Shown here piece by piece: positions 23,922-32,719 of a stretch of DNA of 64,000 bases (within the stretch, counting starts at the first letter, position 1; the number at the start of each line of letters is the position of its first letter). Location: contig JAPOVK010000051.1 in NCBI GenBank assembly GCA_026708185.1, positions 1-64,000 on the forward strand, written 5' to 3'. The notes under the pieces were generated by a model. That model was not told the origin of the DNA and did no database searches. It saw only the letters and a program-made list of their open reading frames with translations. This stretch comes from Gammaproteobacteria bacterium. Lineage in GTDB: Bacteria > Pseudomonadota > Gammaproteobacteria > Pseudomonadales > Azotimanducaceae. The position numbers and the translations under genes were made by a program.

Positions 23922-24944
23922 TTACGCCGCCGTGCGCCGGGCGCGGGCTCCGTCGATGACCGCAAGCGCCATGCGTTCGGCGATCTCATGGGTGGGCTCC
24001 CCCGTTGCCGCGGATTCGCGGAAGATCGTATCGAGGCGCCCGCCGATGGCATCGATCTGGACCTCAGCGCCGCTCCAGCCGAGATATTCGTAGCCAGCGC
24101 TGATGATGCCGCCGGCGTTGATCACGTAGTCAGGGGCGTAGCGGATGCCGCGTTCGTGCAGGATGCGTCCCGCCTCGTCGCTCGCGAGCTGGTTGTTTGC
24201 CGAACCAGCCACGACCCGGCATTTGAGGCCGCGAGCCACCTCCGGTGTCAGGATCTGTCCAAGAGCACAGGGCGCGACCACGTCAACATCGCCTAGCAAC
24301 ACGTCGTCCAAGGCACAACGTTCCGCACCGAGGCGTTCGGCCGCCTCGATCCGGTCGGCATCGAGATCCGAGACGACCAACCGCGCGCCGGCGGCGGACA
24401 GCAGTTCCACCAAGGCTATGCCGACCGCGCCGAGCCCTTGAACCGCCACTCGGGCACCACGCACCGAACCACCGAGGGCCACCTCGATGCCCCGGAAGAC
24501 GCCGCGCGCGGTCTTCGGCCCCGGGTGACCACCTAAGCCCCGGTCGCCGATGCCGGTGACGAAGCGCGTTTCCTTGCGCACCTCGATCATGTGTTCGACG
24601 CGCATGCCGACGTCCTCGGCCGAGATGTACTCGCCGCCGAGCTCGTCGATCCAGCGGCCGAAAACCCGGAGCTGCGCCTTGGTCACCGGAGCGCCGTCAC
24701 TCATGATCACGGCCTTGCCGCCGCCGAACGGCAGTCCCGCCAAGGCGTTCTTGCGGGTCATGCCGCGCGCCAAGCGCATGGCGTCCACGACCGCATCGTC
24801 CTCGCTCGCGTAGCGCCAGCGGCGCACACCGCCGGTTGCCGGGCCGAGCGTCAGGTCGTGCAGGGCAAAGACCGCACGCAGTCCCGTGCGCCGATCGGCG
24901 CGCGACTCGATGCGATGGAATTCGCTGAAATCCGATTCCGTCAT
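23922..24944 (-). CDS. Leucine/phenylalanine/valine dehydrogenase-type amino-acid dehydrogenase
   Basis: A 340-residue NAD-dependent oxidative deaminase of the Glu/Leu/Phe/Val dehydrogenase family. It has GPATGGVRRWRY, then MTRKNALAGLPFGGGKAVI, with the catalytic lysine in GGGKA near 77. SAEDVGMRVEHM follows, and the Rossmann half opens VAVQGLGAVGIALVELL. VVAGSANNQLA and PDYVINAGGIISAGYEY near 260-280 match the family. It is divergent from an Lrp/AsnC regulator, the usual arrangement for branched-chain or aromatic amino-acid catabolism. Specificity is not readable, but the leucine group is most likely. Confidence 0.9.
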   Translation of the reverse strand: MTESDFSEFHRIESRADRRTGLRAVFALHDLTLGPATGGVRRWRYASEDDAVVDAMRLARGMTRKNALAGLPFGGGKAVIMSDGAPVTKAQLRVFGRWIDELGGEYISAEDVGMRVEHMIEVRKETRFVTGIGDRGLGGHPGPKTARGVFRGIEVALGGSVRGARVAVQGLGAVGIALVELLSAAGARLVVSDLDADRIEAAERLGAERCALDDVLLGDVDVVAPCALGQILTPEVARGLKCRVVAGSANNQLASDEAGRILHERGIRYAPDYVINAGGIISAGYEYLGWSGAEVQIDAIGGRLDTIFRESAATGEPTHEIAERMALAVIDGARARRTAA

Positions 24945-24998
24945 CGTTCAATACCTCGCCATAGACTTGCAGACATCGATGAGGGCATCGTATTCCGC

Positions 24999-25009
24999 AT
25001 TCAATGAAT
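24999..25009. promoter_or_regulatory. Palindrome in the dehydrogenase/Lrp divergent promoter region
   Basis: ATTCAATGAAT is an 11-bp perfect odd-centred palindrome in the 141-bp A+T-richer gap between the amino-acid dehydrogenase and the Lrp-like regulator. Lrp-type proteins bind degenerate palindromes in such positions. Its assignment is inferred from place and symmetry only. Confidence 0.35.
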
Positions 25010-25085
25010 CTGGATTGCTTTTTCTCGAACTCGCATCAGGATAACGAATGTCTTATGCTCCAAATGCTTCGAATGGAGGCTAATC

Positions 25086-25565
25086 ATGTCCATTGACGCC
25101 ATGGACGTCAGGATCCTCGACCTGCTACAGAGCGATGCTTCCCTGACCGCAGCCGAGATCGGCGAGCGGATCGGCCTTTCCCAGTCCCCGTGCTGGCGAC
25201 GCATCAACCGGCTGCAGGAGGACGGCTACATCAAACGCCGCGTCGCGCTCCTCGACCGGCACAAGCTAGGGCTCGACGTGCTCGTATTCGCCATGGTCAA
25301 GCTCGACGCCAATGGTCGGCGGTCCGTGCCCCGCTTCGCCGACGCCATCCGCGAGTATCCCGAGGTGCAGGCCTGCCATACGCTGATGGGGGAAATGGAC
25401 TTCCTCGTGCAGATCGTGGCCGAGGATGTGCCGGCCTACGAACGGTTCTTCTTCGACCACCTGTCGCAGATTCCCGGCGTGCAGGAGGTGCACTCGAACA
25501 TCGCGATGTCGGAAATCAAGGCCACGACGGCGTACGGCATTCCGCCAACGGCTCGGAGTCGCTAG
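25086..25565 (+). CDS. Lrp/AsnC-family transcriptional regulator
   Basis: A 159-residue regulator. The N-terminal winged HTH (about 5-50) contains ILDLLQSDASLTAAEIGERIGLSQSPCWRRINRLQEDGYI, and the C-terminal RAM effector-binding domain spans about 70-145 (VQACHTLMGEMDFLVQIVAED). ATGGAGGC sits just before the ATG. It is divergent from the amino-acid dehydrogenase and probably controls it in response to the amino-acid substrate, as BkdR/Lrp relatives do (inference). Confidence 0.94.
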   Translation: MSIDAMDVRILDLLQSDASLTAAEIGERIGLSQSPCWRRINRLQEDGYIKRRVALLDRHKLGLDVLVFAMVKLDANGRRSVPRFADAIREYPEVQACHTLMGEMDFLVQIVAEDVPAYERFFFDHLSQIPGVQEVHSNIAMSEIKATTAYGIPPTARSR

Positions 25566-26065
25566 TCAGTCCGCGCCAGCTCGACGAGTGATCGAACGTG
25601 CGGCTCGCTGACGCCGAGCGTCGCCAGTGCCGCATCGAGTTCCAGGAGGTAGTCGATGTTGTCGCCGCTGGGGCCTTGTGAGCGGATGATCTGGGCCGCG
25701 ATGTCCGCAAGCGGCGCAGGGCCCAGGTAAGCGAAGTTGCCTTCGGCACCGATGTAACACACGCCAAGGACGTTCCTGTCAGCCAGCGCGATGTTGACGT
25801 CCACGCGCTCGTAGCCGTTCTTCTCGCGGTGGTCGAGATGCTCGAAAACATCCTCGTCGACCAGGTAGGCCATGCCGATGCATCGTGCGCCACCTTCGGG
25901 AATCAGCGTCAGTACCCGGCCGGGTGCATCCGGCGTGCCGCGATGATCGTGGGAGCCCTGCCAAAAGCGGCGCGACCAGCCCTCGATGGTGGCCTTCTCG
26001 CGCTCGTGGTAGGGGAAGTCGACGCGCCAGATGAGCGAGCCGTAGCCGAAGATCCAGTGCTGCAA
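25562..26065 (-). CDS. Gamma-glutamylcyclotransferase, ChaC type
   Basis: A 167-residue ChaC-family enzyme that degrades glutathione to 5-oxoproline and Cys-Gly. The start MQHWIFGYGSLIWRVDFPYHE holds the YGSL substrate loop (residues 8-11), followed by RFWQGSHDHRGTPDAPGRV. The catalytic Glu lies in FEHLDHREKNGYERVDV near 80, and GPAPLADIAAQIIRSQGPSGDN is characteristic of ChaC. It converges with the Lrp-like gene (4-base overlap at the ends). Confidence 0.92.
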   Translation of the reverse strand: MQHWIFGYGSLIWRVDFPYHEREKATIEGWSRRFWQGSHDHRGTPDAPGRVLTLIPEGGARCIGMAYLVDEDVFEHLDHREKNGYERVDVNIALADRNVLGVCYIGAEGNFAYLGPAPLADIAAQIIRSQGPSGDNIDYLLELDAALATLGVSEPHVRSLVELARTD

Positions 26066-26154
26066 GGTCCGTCAACCGTCCGGTTTCCTGGGAACTATCG
26101 CACATAGGCGCTCTTGCGGTTCCGTGCGGCTGCCACCGGTAAACTCCCCCAATC

Positions 26155-26817
26155 GTGGATCTCCGTCACGTCGCCCTCATCATCTGGCCCTTGAGTTGGG
26201 CCGGCGTCATCGGCGCCTACGTTGCCTCGGCGGCCGGCGGATACCTGCCGGACTGCGTGCCGCACCTGACCGGCTGCACCAGCGTCAGCGCGAGCGGGCG
26301 CTACGGGGCCGGCTTCTTCATCTTCAAGGCGACGATCATCCCCGTCGCCGTGTTGCTCATGCTGTACTGGTTCCTGTGCGAACGGTGGCTCGTCGCCCTG
26401 GGCGACGGGCCCCGGAAATGGCGCAACGGGATGCTCGCGATCGGCACCATCGGTGCGGTGGCCCTAATCCTCTACGCGACGTTCCTCGGCTCCGAAGGTG
26501 ATTTCGAACGCGCGATGCGCCGGTACGGAACCGTCGTGTACTTCGGCTTCACGTATCTCGCCCAACTCCTGCTCCTGTATCGCGCCCGCGCGGTTCTCGG
26601 CATGACCCCGCTCGTCCGGATCAAGCTGATCCTCTGCGTCGCCATGCTGGTCGAGGGGTTGGCCCTCGAAGCGTTCACTTACTTCATCCCGGACGATGCG
26701 TGGCTCGAGAACCTCACCGAGTGGCACGTCGCCTCCGCCCTCACCTTCTATCCCACGTTGACCTGGCTGCTTTGGCGCCAATCCAGGTTCACGATCGACT
26801 TTCGCGCGCACAAGTAG
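26155..26817 (+). CDS. Six-helix integral membrane protein, unknown
   Basis: A 220-residue protein with about six hydrophobic helices (near 5-28, 52-78, 90-110, 122-145, 155-178, 190-212). FLGSEGDFERAMRRYGTVVYFGFTYLAQLLL and EWHVASALTFYPTLTWLLW are its most distinctive stretches. The topology and the Glu-Trp before the last helix recall the Frag1/DRAM/Sfk1 group, but I cannot confirm that. The start is GTG at 26155 without a good ribosome site. The DapA-like gene follows 10 bases later. Confidence 0.68.
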   Translation: MDLRHVALIIWPLSWAGVIGAYVASAAGGYLPDCVPHLTGCTSVSASGRYGAGFFIFKATIIPVAVLLMLYWFLCERWLVALGDGPRKWRNGMLAIGTIGAVALILYATFLGSEGDFERAMRRYGTVVYFGFTYLAQLLLLYRARAVLGMTPLVRIKLILCVAMLVEGLALEAFTYFIPDDAWLENLTEWHVASALTFYPTLTWLLWRQSRFTIDFRAHK

Positions 26818-26827
26818 GACCGAGTTC

Positions 26828-27727
26828 ATGACCGATTTTCGCGGCGTCTTTCCGATCCTGCCGACGCCATTCCTGCCCGACGAATCCGTCGACATCGGCA
26901 GTTTCAGGACCATGATCGAACGAATGGTCGGCTTATGTGTGGACGGCGTGACGATCCTCGGCGTCCTCGGCGAGGCCAACCGGTTGACGGATCGGGAACG
27001 CACAGATCTGGTCGACGCCGCCGTTCAGACCGCCGACGGTCGCATTCCCGTTGTCGTGGGCACGAGTCACAGCGGAACACGGGCCGCAACCGAACTAGCG
27101 GCGAGCGCCAAGCGGCAAGGCGCGGACGCGGTGATGGTCACGCCGCACAAGGAACCCGTGCCGTCGGAGCGGCGCATCTTCGACCACTTCCGAGCCGTCG
27201 CCGCGGCGACCGACCTGCCTATCGTGCTCCAGGACCATCCCGGCTCCACGGAGGTGCACATGTCCGTGGAGCTCGTGCTGGACATGGTGAAGGAGATTCC
27301 GACGATCGCGTGCATCAAGCAGGAGGCGCTCCCTTCGCCACCGAGGATTGCCGCCCTCAAGGCAGGGCTGTCCCGCGACGTACCGATCCTGACGGGATTG
27401 GGCGCGCTCTATGGCGGCTTCGAGCTCGCCGCCGGTGCCGACGGATTCATGACCGGTTTCGCCTTTCCGGAGATCCTCAAGGCCATGGTGGCGGCGAGCG
27501 TCGACGACGCATGGCGAATCTACGCCAAACACCTACCGCTCATCGTGTTCGAGAACCAGCCCGGAGTGGCCATCCGAAAGGAGATCTTCCGCCGTCGCGG
27601 CCTGATCGCGCACAGCGTCGTGCGAGCGCCCGGCACCGGTATCTCGCCGACCGCGGCGCTGCAACTCGACGACTTGCTCGAACGGACGTTCGGGGCACGA
27701 AACCTGTGCGAGCGATTGACGCCGTAG
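26828..27727 (+). CDS. DapA-superfamily lyase/aldolase
   Basis: A 299-residue (beta/alpha)8 class I lyase resembling dihydrodipicolinate synthase. It has GVFPILPTPFLPDESVD, GVTILGVLGEANRLTDRER (GxxGE loop), and TIACIKQEALPS with the Schiff-base lysine near 160. The usual YN-P tyrosine segment reads VLQDHPGS here (His for Tyr), and the arginine that binds the C-carboxylate in DapA is not obvious. It is therefore probably not a lysine-pathway enzyme but a pyruvate or keto-acid aldolase or dehydratase. dapD is elsewhere (8250). Confidence 0.88.
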   Translation: MTDFRGVFPILPTPFLPDESVDIGSFRTMIERMVGLCVDGVTILGVLGEANRLTDRERTDLVDAAVQTADGRIPVVVGTSHSGTRAATELAASAKRQGADAVMVTPHKEPVPSERRIFDHFRAVAAATDLPIVLQDHPGSTEVHMSVELVLDMVKEIPTIACIKQEALPSPPRIAALKAGLSRDVPILTGLGALYGGFELAAGADGFMTGFAFPEILKAMVAASVDDAWRIYAKHLPLIVFENQPGVAIRKEIFRRRGLIAHSVVRAPGTGISPTAALQLDDLLERTFGARNLCERLTP

Positions 27728-27820
27728 AGCATTGGGTCCGCGTCCCAACCGCCGCGATTAGACGACTGCTGATCCCCGGCTCGTAGCCGCGCCGTAGGGC
27801 TAGACTTGACCGCAAAGCGC

Positions 27821-28501
27821 ATGGGTGGGAAAGTGAGGTGGGCCTTTTGGATCCTGGCGGCAACCGTAGCGTTCGCGGTGATGACGTGGCTATATCCAGG
27901 GACATCCCAGCGCCCTTCAGCCCCTCCTGATTCCCCAACGTTCGACGCGACAGGTCTCAAGACGGATCTGTCCGGTCGGGCACAGGTGATCGACGGCGAC
28001 TCGGTCTACGTTGGCGGCGTCGAGGTACGCCTCTACGGCGTTGATGCGCCGGAGGCGAGGCAGACCTGTGCCACCGACGGCGTGCGGTGGCCCTGTGGTC
28101 GGCAAGCGACACGAGCGCTTCGTCAACTGATCGAGGGGCGCGTCTTGGCGTGTGCCGAACGTGATCGAGACAACTACGGTCGAGTCGTCGCCGTTTGCCG
28201 GCTTGAGGGCGCAGACGTCAACGCCTGGCTGGTTGAGAACGGCTGGGCGATCGCGTATCGCCGGCATGCGCGAGCCTATGTAGGCGCAGAGTCGGTGGCG
28301 CAAGCCGCGAAGCGCGGGATCTGGCGCGGAGATTTCGTGGCGCCGTGGGATTGGCGACAGGCGGAAGCCCGGAGCGTCGCAGCCAACAATCGTCCGCAAA
28401 GGCGGGCATCTGGTGTTCCGCAAACGTCGACACCCGCGGAGCAGCGGGGGCGCTGCAACATCAAGGGCAACATAAGCTACAACAGCGGCAGGCGGCTCTA
28501 A
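27821..28501 (+). CDS. Thermonuclease-family (SNase-like) nuclease, truncated by in-frame stop
   Basis: A 226-residue membrane-anchored or secreted nuclease: a hydrophobic N-terminal helix (about 7-26), then the SNase core from about 45. DGDSVYVGGVEVRLYGVDAPEARQTC carries the Arg and Glu catalytic pair. RDNYGRVVAVCRLEGADVNAWLVENGWA gives the second Arg. The tail reads CNIKGNISYNSGRRL and stops at TAA (28499-28501) exactly where relatives continue R-x-Y-H-x-P-G. The same frame then resumes for 38 codons (next entry), so the C-terminal domain has been cut off by one Tyr-to-stop change. The catalytic core is complete. Confidence 0.85.
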   Translation: MGGKVRWAFWILAATVAFAVMTWLYPGTSQRPSAPPDSPTFDATGLKTDLSGRAQVIDGDSVYVGGVEVRLYGVDAPEARQTCATDGVRWPCGRQATRALRQLIEGRVLACAERDRDNYGRVVAVCRLEGADVNAWLVENGWAIAYRRHARAYVGAESVAQAAKRGIWRGDFVAPWDWRQAEARSVAANNRPQRRASGVPQTSTPAEQRGRCNIKGNISYNSGRRL

Positions 28502-28618
28502 CACAAGCCCGGAGACCCCGACTATGCGGACACGCGAATCAGTGTCGCCCGCGGCGAACGATGGTTCTGTTCGGAATCAGAGGCCAAGGCCGCAGGTTGG
28601 CAGCCCGCAGCCAGATAG
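28502..28618 (+). other. In-frame coding remnant after the nuclease stop
   Basis: Directly after the TAA the same frame reads HKPGDPDYADTRISVARGER followed by WFCSESEAKAAGWQP and a TAG at 28616. This matches the common nuclease C-terminal domain pattern YHxPGxxxYxxTxI....GERWFCSEAEAxAAGW. Only the first Tyr is replaced by the stop. The rest is conserved, so the mutation is recent, or read-through occurs. Confidence 0.75.
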
Positions 28619-28777
28619 CCGTCGATGGCGTCATCGGATCGAGGTGCCCATGCCAGCCAACACCGTCGGAAGCGCAAAGAGTGAGTGACACCACACGCTA
28701 CAACTACTCACTGAGACTACCTGTGTATCGCGTTCGAATGCGTTCTGAGGTCGTCCACGCACATGTTCGCGCGATCG

Positions 28778-29749
28778 TCACGATACCGGTGCGCTATCCC
28801 GTCGCGTCACTCTCCGCAGCGGGTGCAGCTTGCCCCCCTCGCCGATGACGTAGTCCGGAAACTCCACGTCGCGGTTGCCGAACCCTCCGGGTTCGACTCT
28901 GGTCCGCGTACCGTATACGCCGCCTAGCGTGCCGTAGGTCCGCATGCCGAGCCGGGCGCGCAGTTTCGGACTCGCTTCGTCGAGCACCTCCTGCAGGCAC
29001 GACACCCCCCAGTTCTCCTGCTGCCGCATCCACGGCAGGCAGAAGTAGGTGGTGATGCTGCGCCGGGGCTCACCGTTGGTGTTGACGCCGAGTCCGTGCC
29101 AGATGCGCCCTTCCCACGCGAAGACGCTGCCCGCGGGCACTTCGACCTGCACCGACATCTCGCGAGGCGGCGGCTTGATCTGGTATTCCGGTCGCCAGCG
29201 ATGACTGCCGGGGACGACGTGCGTGCTGCCGCTGGCTGGCGTGAAGTCGTCGATCAGCCAGAAAAGGTTGCACGCGGCCGGGAACGTGGCCATCGCCGGG
29301 ACGTAGCCCTGGTCGCGATGCAACGGCTGCGGTTCCGTGGTCGGCGCGTGGAACATCCCGCCGGTCATGCTGGAGACCAGGAACGAGCGTCCGAGCATGA
29401 AGCCCGCGAGTTCGTCGGTCTCGGGTCGCTCGATGAGATCGAGGAAGACGCGGCCCTTGTTGACCATGTTCGCGACGTGCTGCTTGTTGCCGAGGGCTCC
29501 GGGCGGCGCCAAATCCCCGAGCTTGCGCTCCGCTGCAGCCTGCTCGTCAAGCGCGGTGCGCAGGCGCTCGATCTCCCCGGCGCTCAGCACGTCGGGTACG
29601 AAACACATTCCGTACTCCGACAGGTGCTGCTTGGCGACGTCGAAGTCGCCCGTCAGCGGCGGCAGGGGAAGCGCGTCCGGCGGATCCAGGATCGGCGACG
29701 GCACGTAGCCGGTCTGTCGATGCTCGACGGGTTCAGGGCGCAAAGGCAT
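28778..29749 (-). CDS. Phytanoyl-CoA dioxygenase (PhyH)-family oxygenase
   Basis: A 323-residue Fe(II)/2-oxoglutarate oxygenase. It has HLSEYGMCFVPDVLSAGEIERLRTALD at the front and the iron ligands HRD in QPLHRDQGYVP near 142. GSTHVVPGSHRWRPE has the distal His near 183 and the 2-oxoglutarate-binding Arg. NGEPRRSITTYFCLPWMRQQENWG is typical of the family. The substrate is unknown. It lies downstream of an SDR on the same strand with a 68-bp gap. Confidence 0.9.
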   Translation of the reverse strand: MPLRPEPVEHRQTGYVPSPILDPPDALPLPPLTGDFDVAKQHLSEYGMCFVPDVLSAGEIERLRTALDEQAAAERKLGDLAPPGALGNKQHVANMVNKGRVFLDLIERPETDELAGFMLGRSFLVSSMTGGMFHAPTTEPQPLHRDQGYVPAMATFPAACNLFWLIDDFTPASGSTHVVPGSHRWRPEYQIKPPPREMSVQVEVPAGSVFAWEGRIWHGLGVNTNGEPRRSITTYFCLPWMRQQENWGVSCLQEVLDEASPKLRARLGMRTYGTLGGVYGTRTRVEPGGFGNRDVEFPDYVIGEGGKLHPLRRVTRRDSAPVS

Positions 29750-29817
29750 GGGCGACGACCCCTCGTCTTAAGCTCGCTCTAGCCACCCAACATACCACGC
29801 ACCGGCATGGTCGGCCC

Positions 29818-30648
29818 TTAGTGCTCCATGATCGCGCCGCCATCTTGGTTGATGGACTGGCCGTGGATCCACGACGCCGCCTCGGTACACAGGTACGCGA
29901 CGAAATCGCCCACCTCGTCGTCGCTGCCCCAGCGGCTCACCGGGTCACCCGGGCGTTCGCGCCTCGGTCGGTTGTCGGGGCTCACGTCATCCATGCGCGA
30001 GGTCGCCACGGCGCCCGGACAGACGCAATTGACGTTCACCCCGTGCGGTCCGAATTCCCGTGCCATGGACTGCGTCATGCCGACCATCGCGAAGTTGGCC
30101 GCGTTGTACGCCAGCGTGTTGGGGCTGCCCCGCTTCCCGGCGACCGAAGCGATGTTGACGATCTTCCCGCCCTCGCCCTGCGCATAGACGTGGCGTATGA
30201 CCGCCTGCGTGCAGAGGAACGTGCCACGAACCTTGACATCCACCACGCGCTGAAAAAGGTCCGGATCGAGGTCCTGGACGGGCGTTCGGTCTTCGCCCCG
30301 CGCGATGGCGGCGTTGTTGATGAGGATGTCGATGCGTCCCAGCTCGCCGACGATCCGCTCGACGGCGGCCTCGGTCTGCTCCCGGTCGGCGACGTCGAAC
30401 CGCAGCGCGAGGCCACGACGGCCTTCGGCGCGAATCTGCTCCACGACGCTGTCGACGTCCATCCAGCCCACGGCCTTCTCGTCGTCCGGGAACGTCGCCG
30501 GATCGCGACCGGTTCCGCTCACCGCAACATCGGCGCCGAGGCGCGCCAGCGCTACGGCGGCGGCCCGGCCGATACCGCGGAGCCGGCCAGCCCCGGTGAC
30601 CAGCGCAACCCTGCCCTCAAGTTCCTTCGCTGCCGCCCCGTCTGTCAT
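29818..30648 (-). CDS. SDR-family NAD(P)-dependent oxidoreductase
   Basis: A 276-residue classical short-chain dehydrogenase: VALVTGAGRLRGIGRAAAVAL (TGxxxGxG type), LINNAAIARG, VNIASVAGKRGSPNTLAYNAANFAMVG. The YxxxK lysine position is occupied by Asn (YNAAN), so the catalytic Lys appears missing or substituted. It ends WIHGQSINQDGGAIM. The start is the ATG at 30648 (MTDGAAAKELEG) with GGAG about 10 bases upstream. It probably belongs with the PhyH gene in a small operon. Confidence 0.88.
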   Translation of the reverse strand: MTDGAAAKELEGRVALVTGAGRLRGIGRAAAVALARLGADVAVSGTGRDPATFPDDEKAVGWMDVDSVVEQIRAEGRRGLALRFDVADREQTEAAVERIVGELGRIDILINNAAIARGEDRTPVQDLDPDLFQRVVDVKVRGTFLCTQAVIRHVYAQGEGGKIVNIASVAGKRGSPNTLAYNAANFAMVGMTQSMAREFGPHGVNVNCVCPGAVATSRMDDVSPDNRPRRERPGDPVSRWGSDDEVGDFVAYLCTEAASWIHGQSINQDGGAIMEH

Positions 30649-30776
30649 TCGTCCGATCTCCCTCGAATGGTCGAAGCCGTAGATGTTATCTCGACGTGTT
30701 GACAGCAACCGCAAGCGTTCGAGCCGTCTGTCGTTGACGGAGCAAGGCCCGTAGCCTACTTTCGCCTCCCCCGCGT

Positions 30777-31022
30777 GTGGCGTCGATCTGGCTGGCCCGC
30801 GGGGACGCTCTGAACAGGGAAGACAGCCTGATGCTCAAGCCCTTACGGCCATTTGCCGAGACGAAGCCCGAGGACGTCTTCGGGTGCCTGTCTTACGACG
30901 GCCCTCCGAAGACGATAGAGGAGATGGACGAAGCCGTCTTGGCGGAGGCTGCGCGACGCCATGCGGGCGTTCCACCCTCCGCCGCTGCCAGTTCAAGCGC
31001 GCCGGGGACGGAACCCAACTAG
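30777..31022 (+). CDS. AbrB/VapB-type antitoxin C-terminal fragment
   Basis: An 81-residue open frame. ETKPEDVFGCLSYDGPPKTIEEMDEAVLAEAARRHA matches the C-terminal toxin-binding tail of AbrB-family antitoxins, preceded by PLRPFA. The expected N-terminal AbrB swapped-hairpin DNA-binding domain is absent: upstream residues MASIWLARGDALNREDSL are unrelated. No PIN toxin follows. This is a probable orphan remnant. An internal ATG at 30831 has GGGAAGA upstream, so a shorter product is possible. Confidence 0.5.
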   Translation: MASIWLARGDALNREDSLMLKPLRPFAETKPEDVFGCLSYDGPPKTIEEMDEAVLAEAARRHAGVPPSAAASSSAPGTEPN

Positions 31023-31043
31023 CCGACCGGCATTGGGCCCCCA

Positions 31044-32600
31044 TCAAACGATTCGGCTGCCCGTCTTCCCCCAGTACTCGTCCTTGAGCAACCGCTTATA
31101 GAGCTTGCCCGTCGGCAGCCGGGGCAGTTCGTCACGGAAGTCCACGGTCTTCGGACACTTGTAGTGGGCGATGTGCTCGCGCGCATAGGCCACAAGTTCC
31201 GCCTCGAGCGCCTCGTCCGGCGTCACCCCGTCGATCGGTTGCACGACGGCCTTCACCTCTTCCCCCATCTCTGGATTAGGCACGCCGATCACCGCCACGT
31301 CGGCCACCTTCGGATGCATCACCATCGCGTCCTCGATCTCCTGCGGGTAGATGTTGACGCCGCCGGAGATGATCATGAACGTGGCGCGGTCGGTGAGGTA
31401 GAGGTAGCCCTCGTCGTCCAGGTAGCCGACGTCGCCCAAGGCCGACCAGTTGGCGTGCTCCGGGTGCTGGGCGTCCCGGGTCTTCTCCGGATCCTTGAGA
31501 TACTCGAAGGCGACCATCGGGAGCTCGAAGTAGACGATGCCCGGCTCGCCGGCCGGCAACTCGTTGCCGTCCTCGTCGCATATGTGGATGACGCCGAGGA
31601 TCGACCTGCCGACGGTGCCGGGATGCGCGAGCCACTCGTCCGGTCCGCAGTGGGTGAATCCGTTCAACTCCGTGCCGGCGTAGTACTCGTAAAGGATCGG
31701 CCCCCACCAATCGAGCATCTGCCGCTTGACCCCGGGCGGGCATGGCGCGGCGGCGTGGATGGCGACTTTGTGCGAGGAGAGGTCGAAACCGGAGCGTTCC
31801 TCCTCCGCGAGCTTCAGCATGCGCGTGAACATGGTCGGCACCCACTGGCTGTGGGTCACCTTGTGCTGTTCGATCGCCTCGAGCGCTTGCACGGGGTCGA
31901 AGCGGCGCATCATCACGACCGTTCCACCGACGGCCTGCATGCCTTGGCAGAAGCCCACCGGCGCCGAGTGGTAGAGCGGTGCCGGCGAAAGGTAGACGGT
32001 GTTCTCGTCGACCCCCCACAGCCCCCGCAATAGGCCCGCGATGGCCGGATTGTCGTCGGCGATCATCTGGGCTTCGACCATCGGACGGAGGATGCCCTTG
32101 GGCCGGCCCGTCGTGCCGGAACTGTAGAGCATGAATGAACCGGCCGGTTCCTCGGCCAACGGTTCGGCAGGATGGGCATCGATCGCCTCTTCGAAGTCCT
32201 CGAAGCCGTCGACGGCACCGTCGACCATCAGGTAGGTCGCGCACTGCGGTGCGTGTGGCTTGATCGCCGAGGCGACCTCGGCCAGGGCCCGAGACGTGAT
32301 GAGAACCTGCGATTCCGAGTTGTCGACGATGTAGCCCGCCTCTTCCCCGGTGAGGTAGCGGTTGACGGTCGTCAGGTACAAGCCGGAGCGCATCGCCGCC
32401 CACACCACGTCGAAGTAGGCAAGGTTGTTTTCCATCAGGATCGAGACGTGGTCGCCACGGCGCAATCCCCGCGTCCACATCAATTGGGCGAGCCGGTTGG
32501 AGCGGTCGTTGAGTTCGCCGTAGGTGCGCACCGCCCCGGTGGCCGCGTCGATCACCGCCGGCTTGTCCGGGAATACCGTAGCCCAATGTCCTGGATACAT
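31044..32600 (-). CDS. Acyl-CoA synthetase (AMP-forming)
   Basis: A 518-residue adenylate-forming ligase that activates a carboxylic acid to its CoA thioester. It has FMLYSSGTTGRPKGILRP (ATP-binding motif near 160), YEYYAGTELNGFTHCG, and SALGDVGYLDDEGYLYLTDRATFMIISGGVNIYPQEIE (motifs near 390-410). PRLPTGKLYKRLLKDEYW near 505 carries the catalytic lysine. The ATG at 32600 (MYPGHWATVFPDKP) with GGAGCGAGG upstream is preferred over the 32672 start. The acid substrate is unknown; the family includes fatty and bile-acid-type ligases. Confidence 0.93.
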   Translation of the reverse strand: MYPGHWATVFPDKPAVIDAATGAVRTYGELNDRSNRLAQLMWTRGLRRGDHVSILMENNLAYFDVVWAAMRSGLYLTTVNRYLTGEEAGYIVDNSESQVLITSRALAEVASAIKPHAPQCATYLMVDGAVDGFEDFEEAIDAHPAEPLAEEPAGSFMLYSSGTTGRPKGILRPMVEAQMIADDNPAIAGLLRGLWGVDENTVYLSPAPLYHSAPVGFCQGMQAVGGTVVMMRRFDPVQALEAIEQHKVTHSQWVPTMFTRMLKLAEEERSGFDLSSHKVAIHAAAPCPPGVKRQMLDWWGPILYEYYAGTELNGFTHCGPDEWLAHPGTVGRSILGVIHICDEDGNELPAGEPGIVYFELPMVAFEYLKDPEKTRDAQHPEHANWSALGDVGYLDDEGYLYLTDRATFMIISGGVNIYPQEIEDAMVMHPKVADVAVIGVPNPEMGEEVKAVVQPIDGVTPDEALEAELVAYAREHIAHYKCPKTVDFRDELPRLPTGKLYKRLLKDEYWGKTGSRIV

Positions 32601-32719
32601 GCTTGAGGCCTCGCTCCCAAGGTGGTCGGTCGGGCCGCTGACGCTATCGAAAACCCCGTGCAAATGCGACAAACTTGGCCCGCAAAGCGCACGAGAATCG
32701 ATGCGAAGGGAGACCTCAG

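Noticed and set aside
28502-28618. Selenocysteine-type recoding at the nuclease stop
   Set aside because: The stop is TAA, not TGA, and no SECIS-like loop was seen; a nonsense mutation of Tyr is simpler.
28679-28715. Inverted repeat GTGAGT/ACTCAC in the gap after the nuclease as a terminator or riboswitch
   Set aside because: Short imperfect arms about 20 bases apart with no T run or recognised riboswitch core; too weak to list as a feature.
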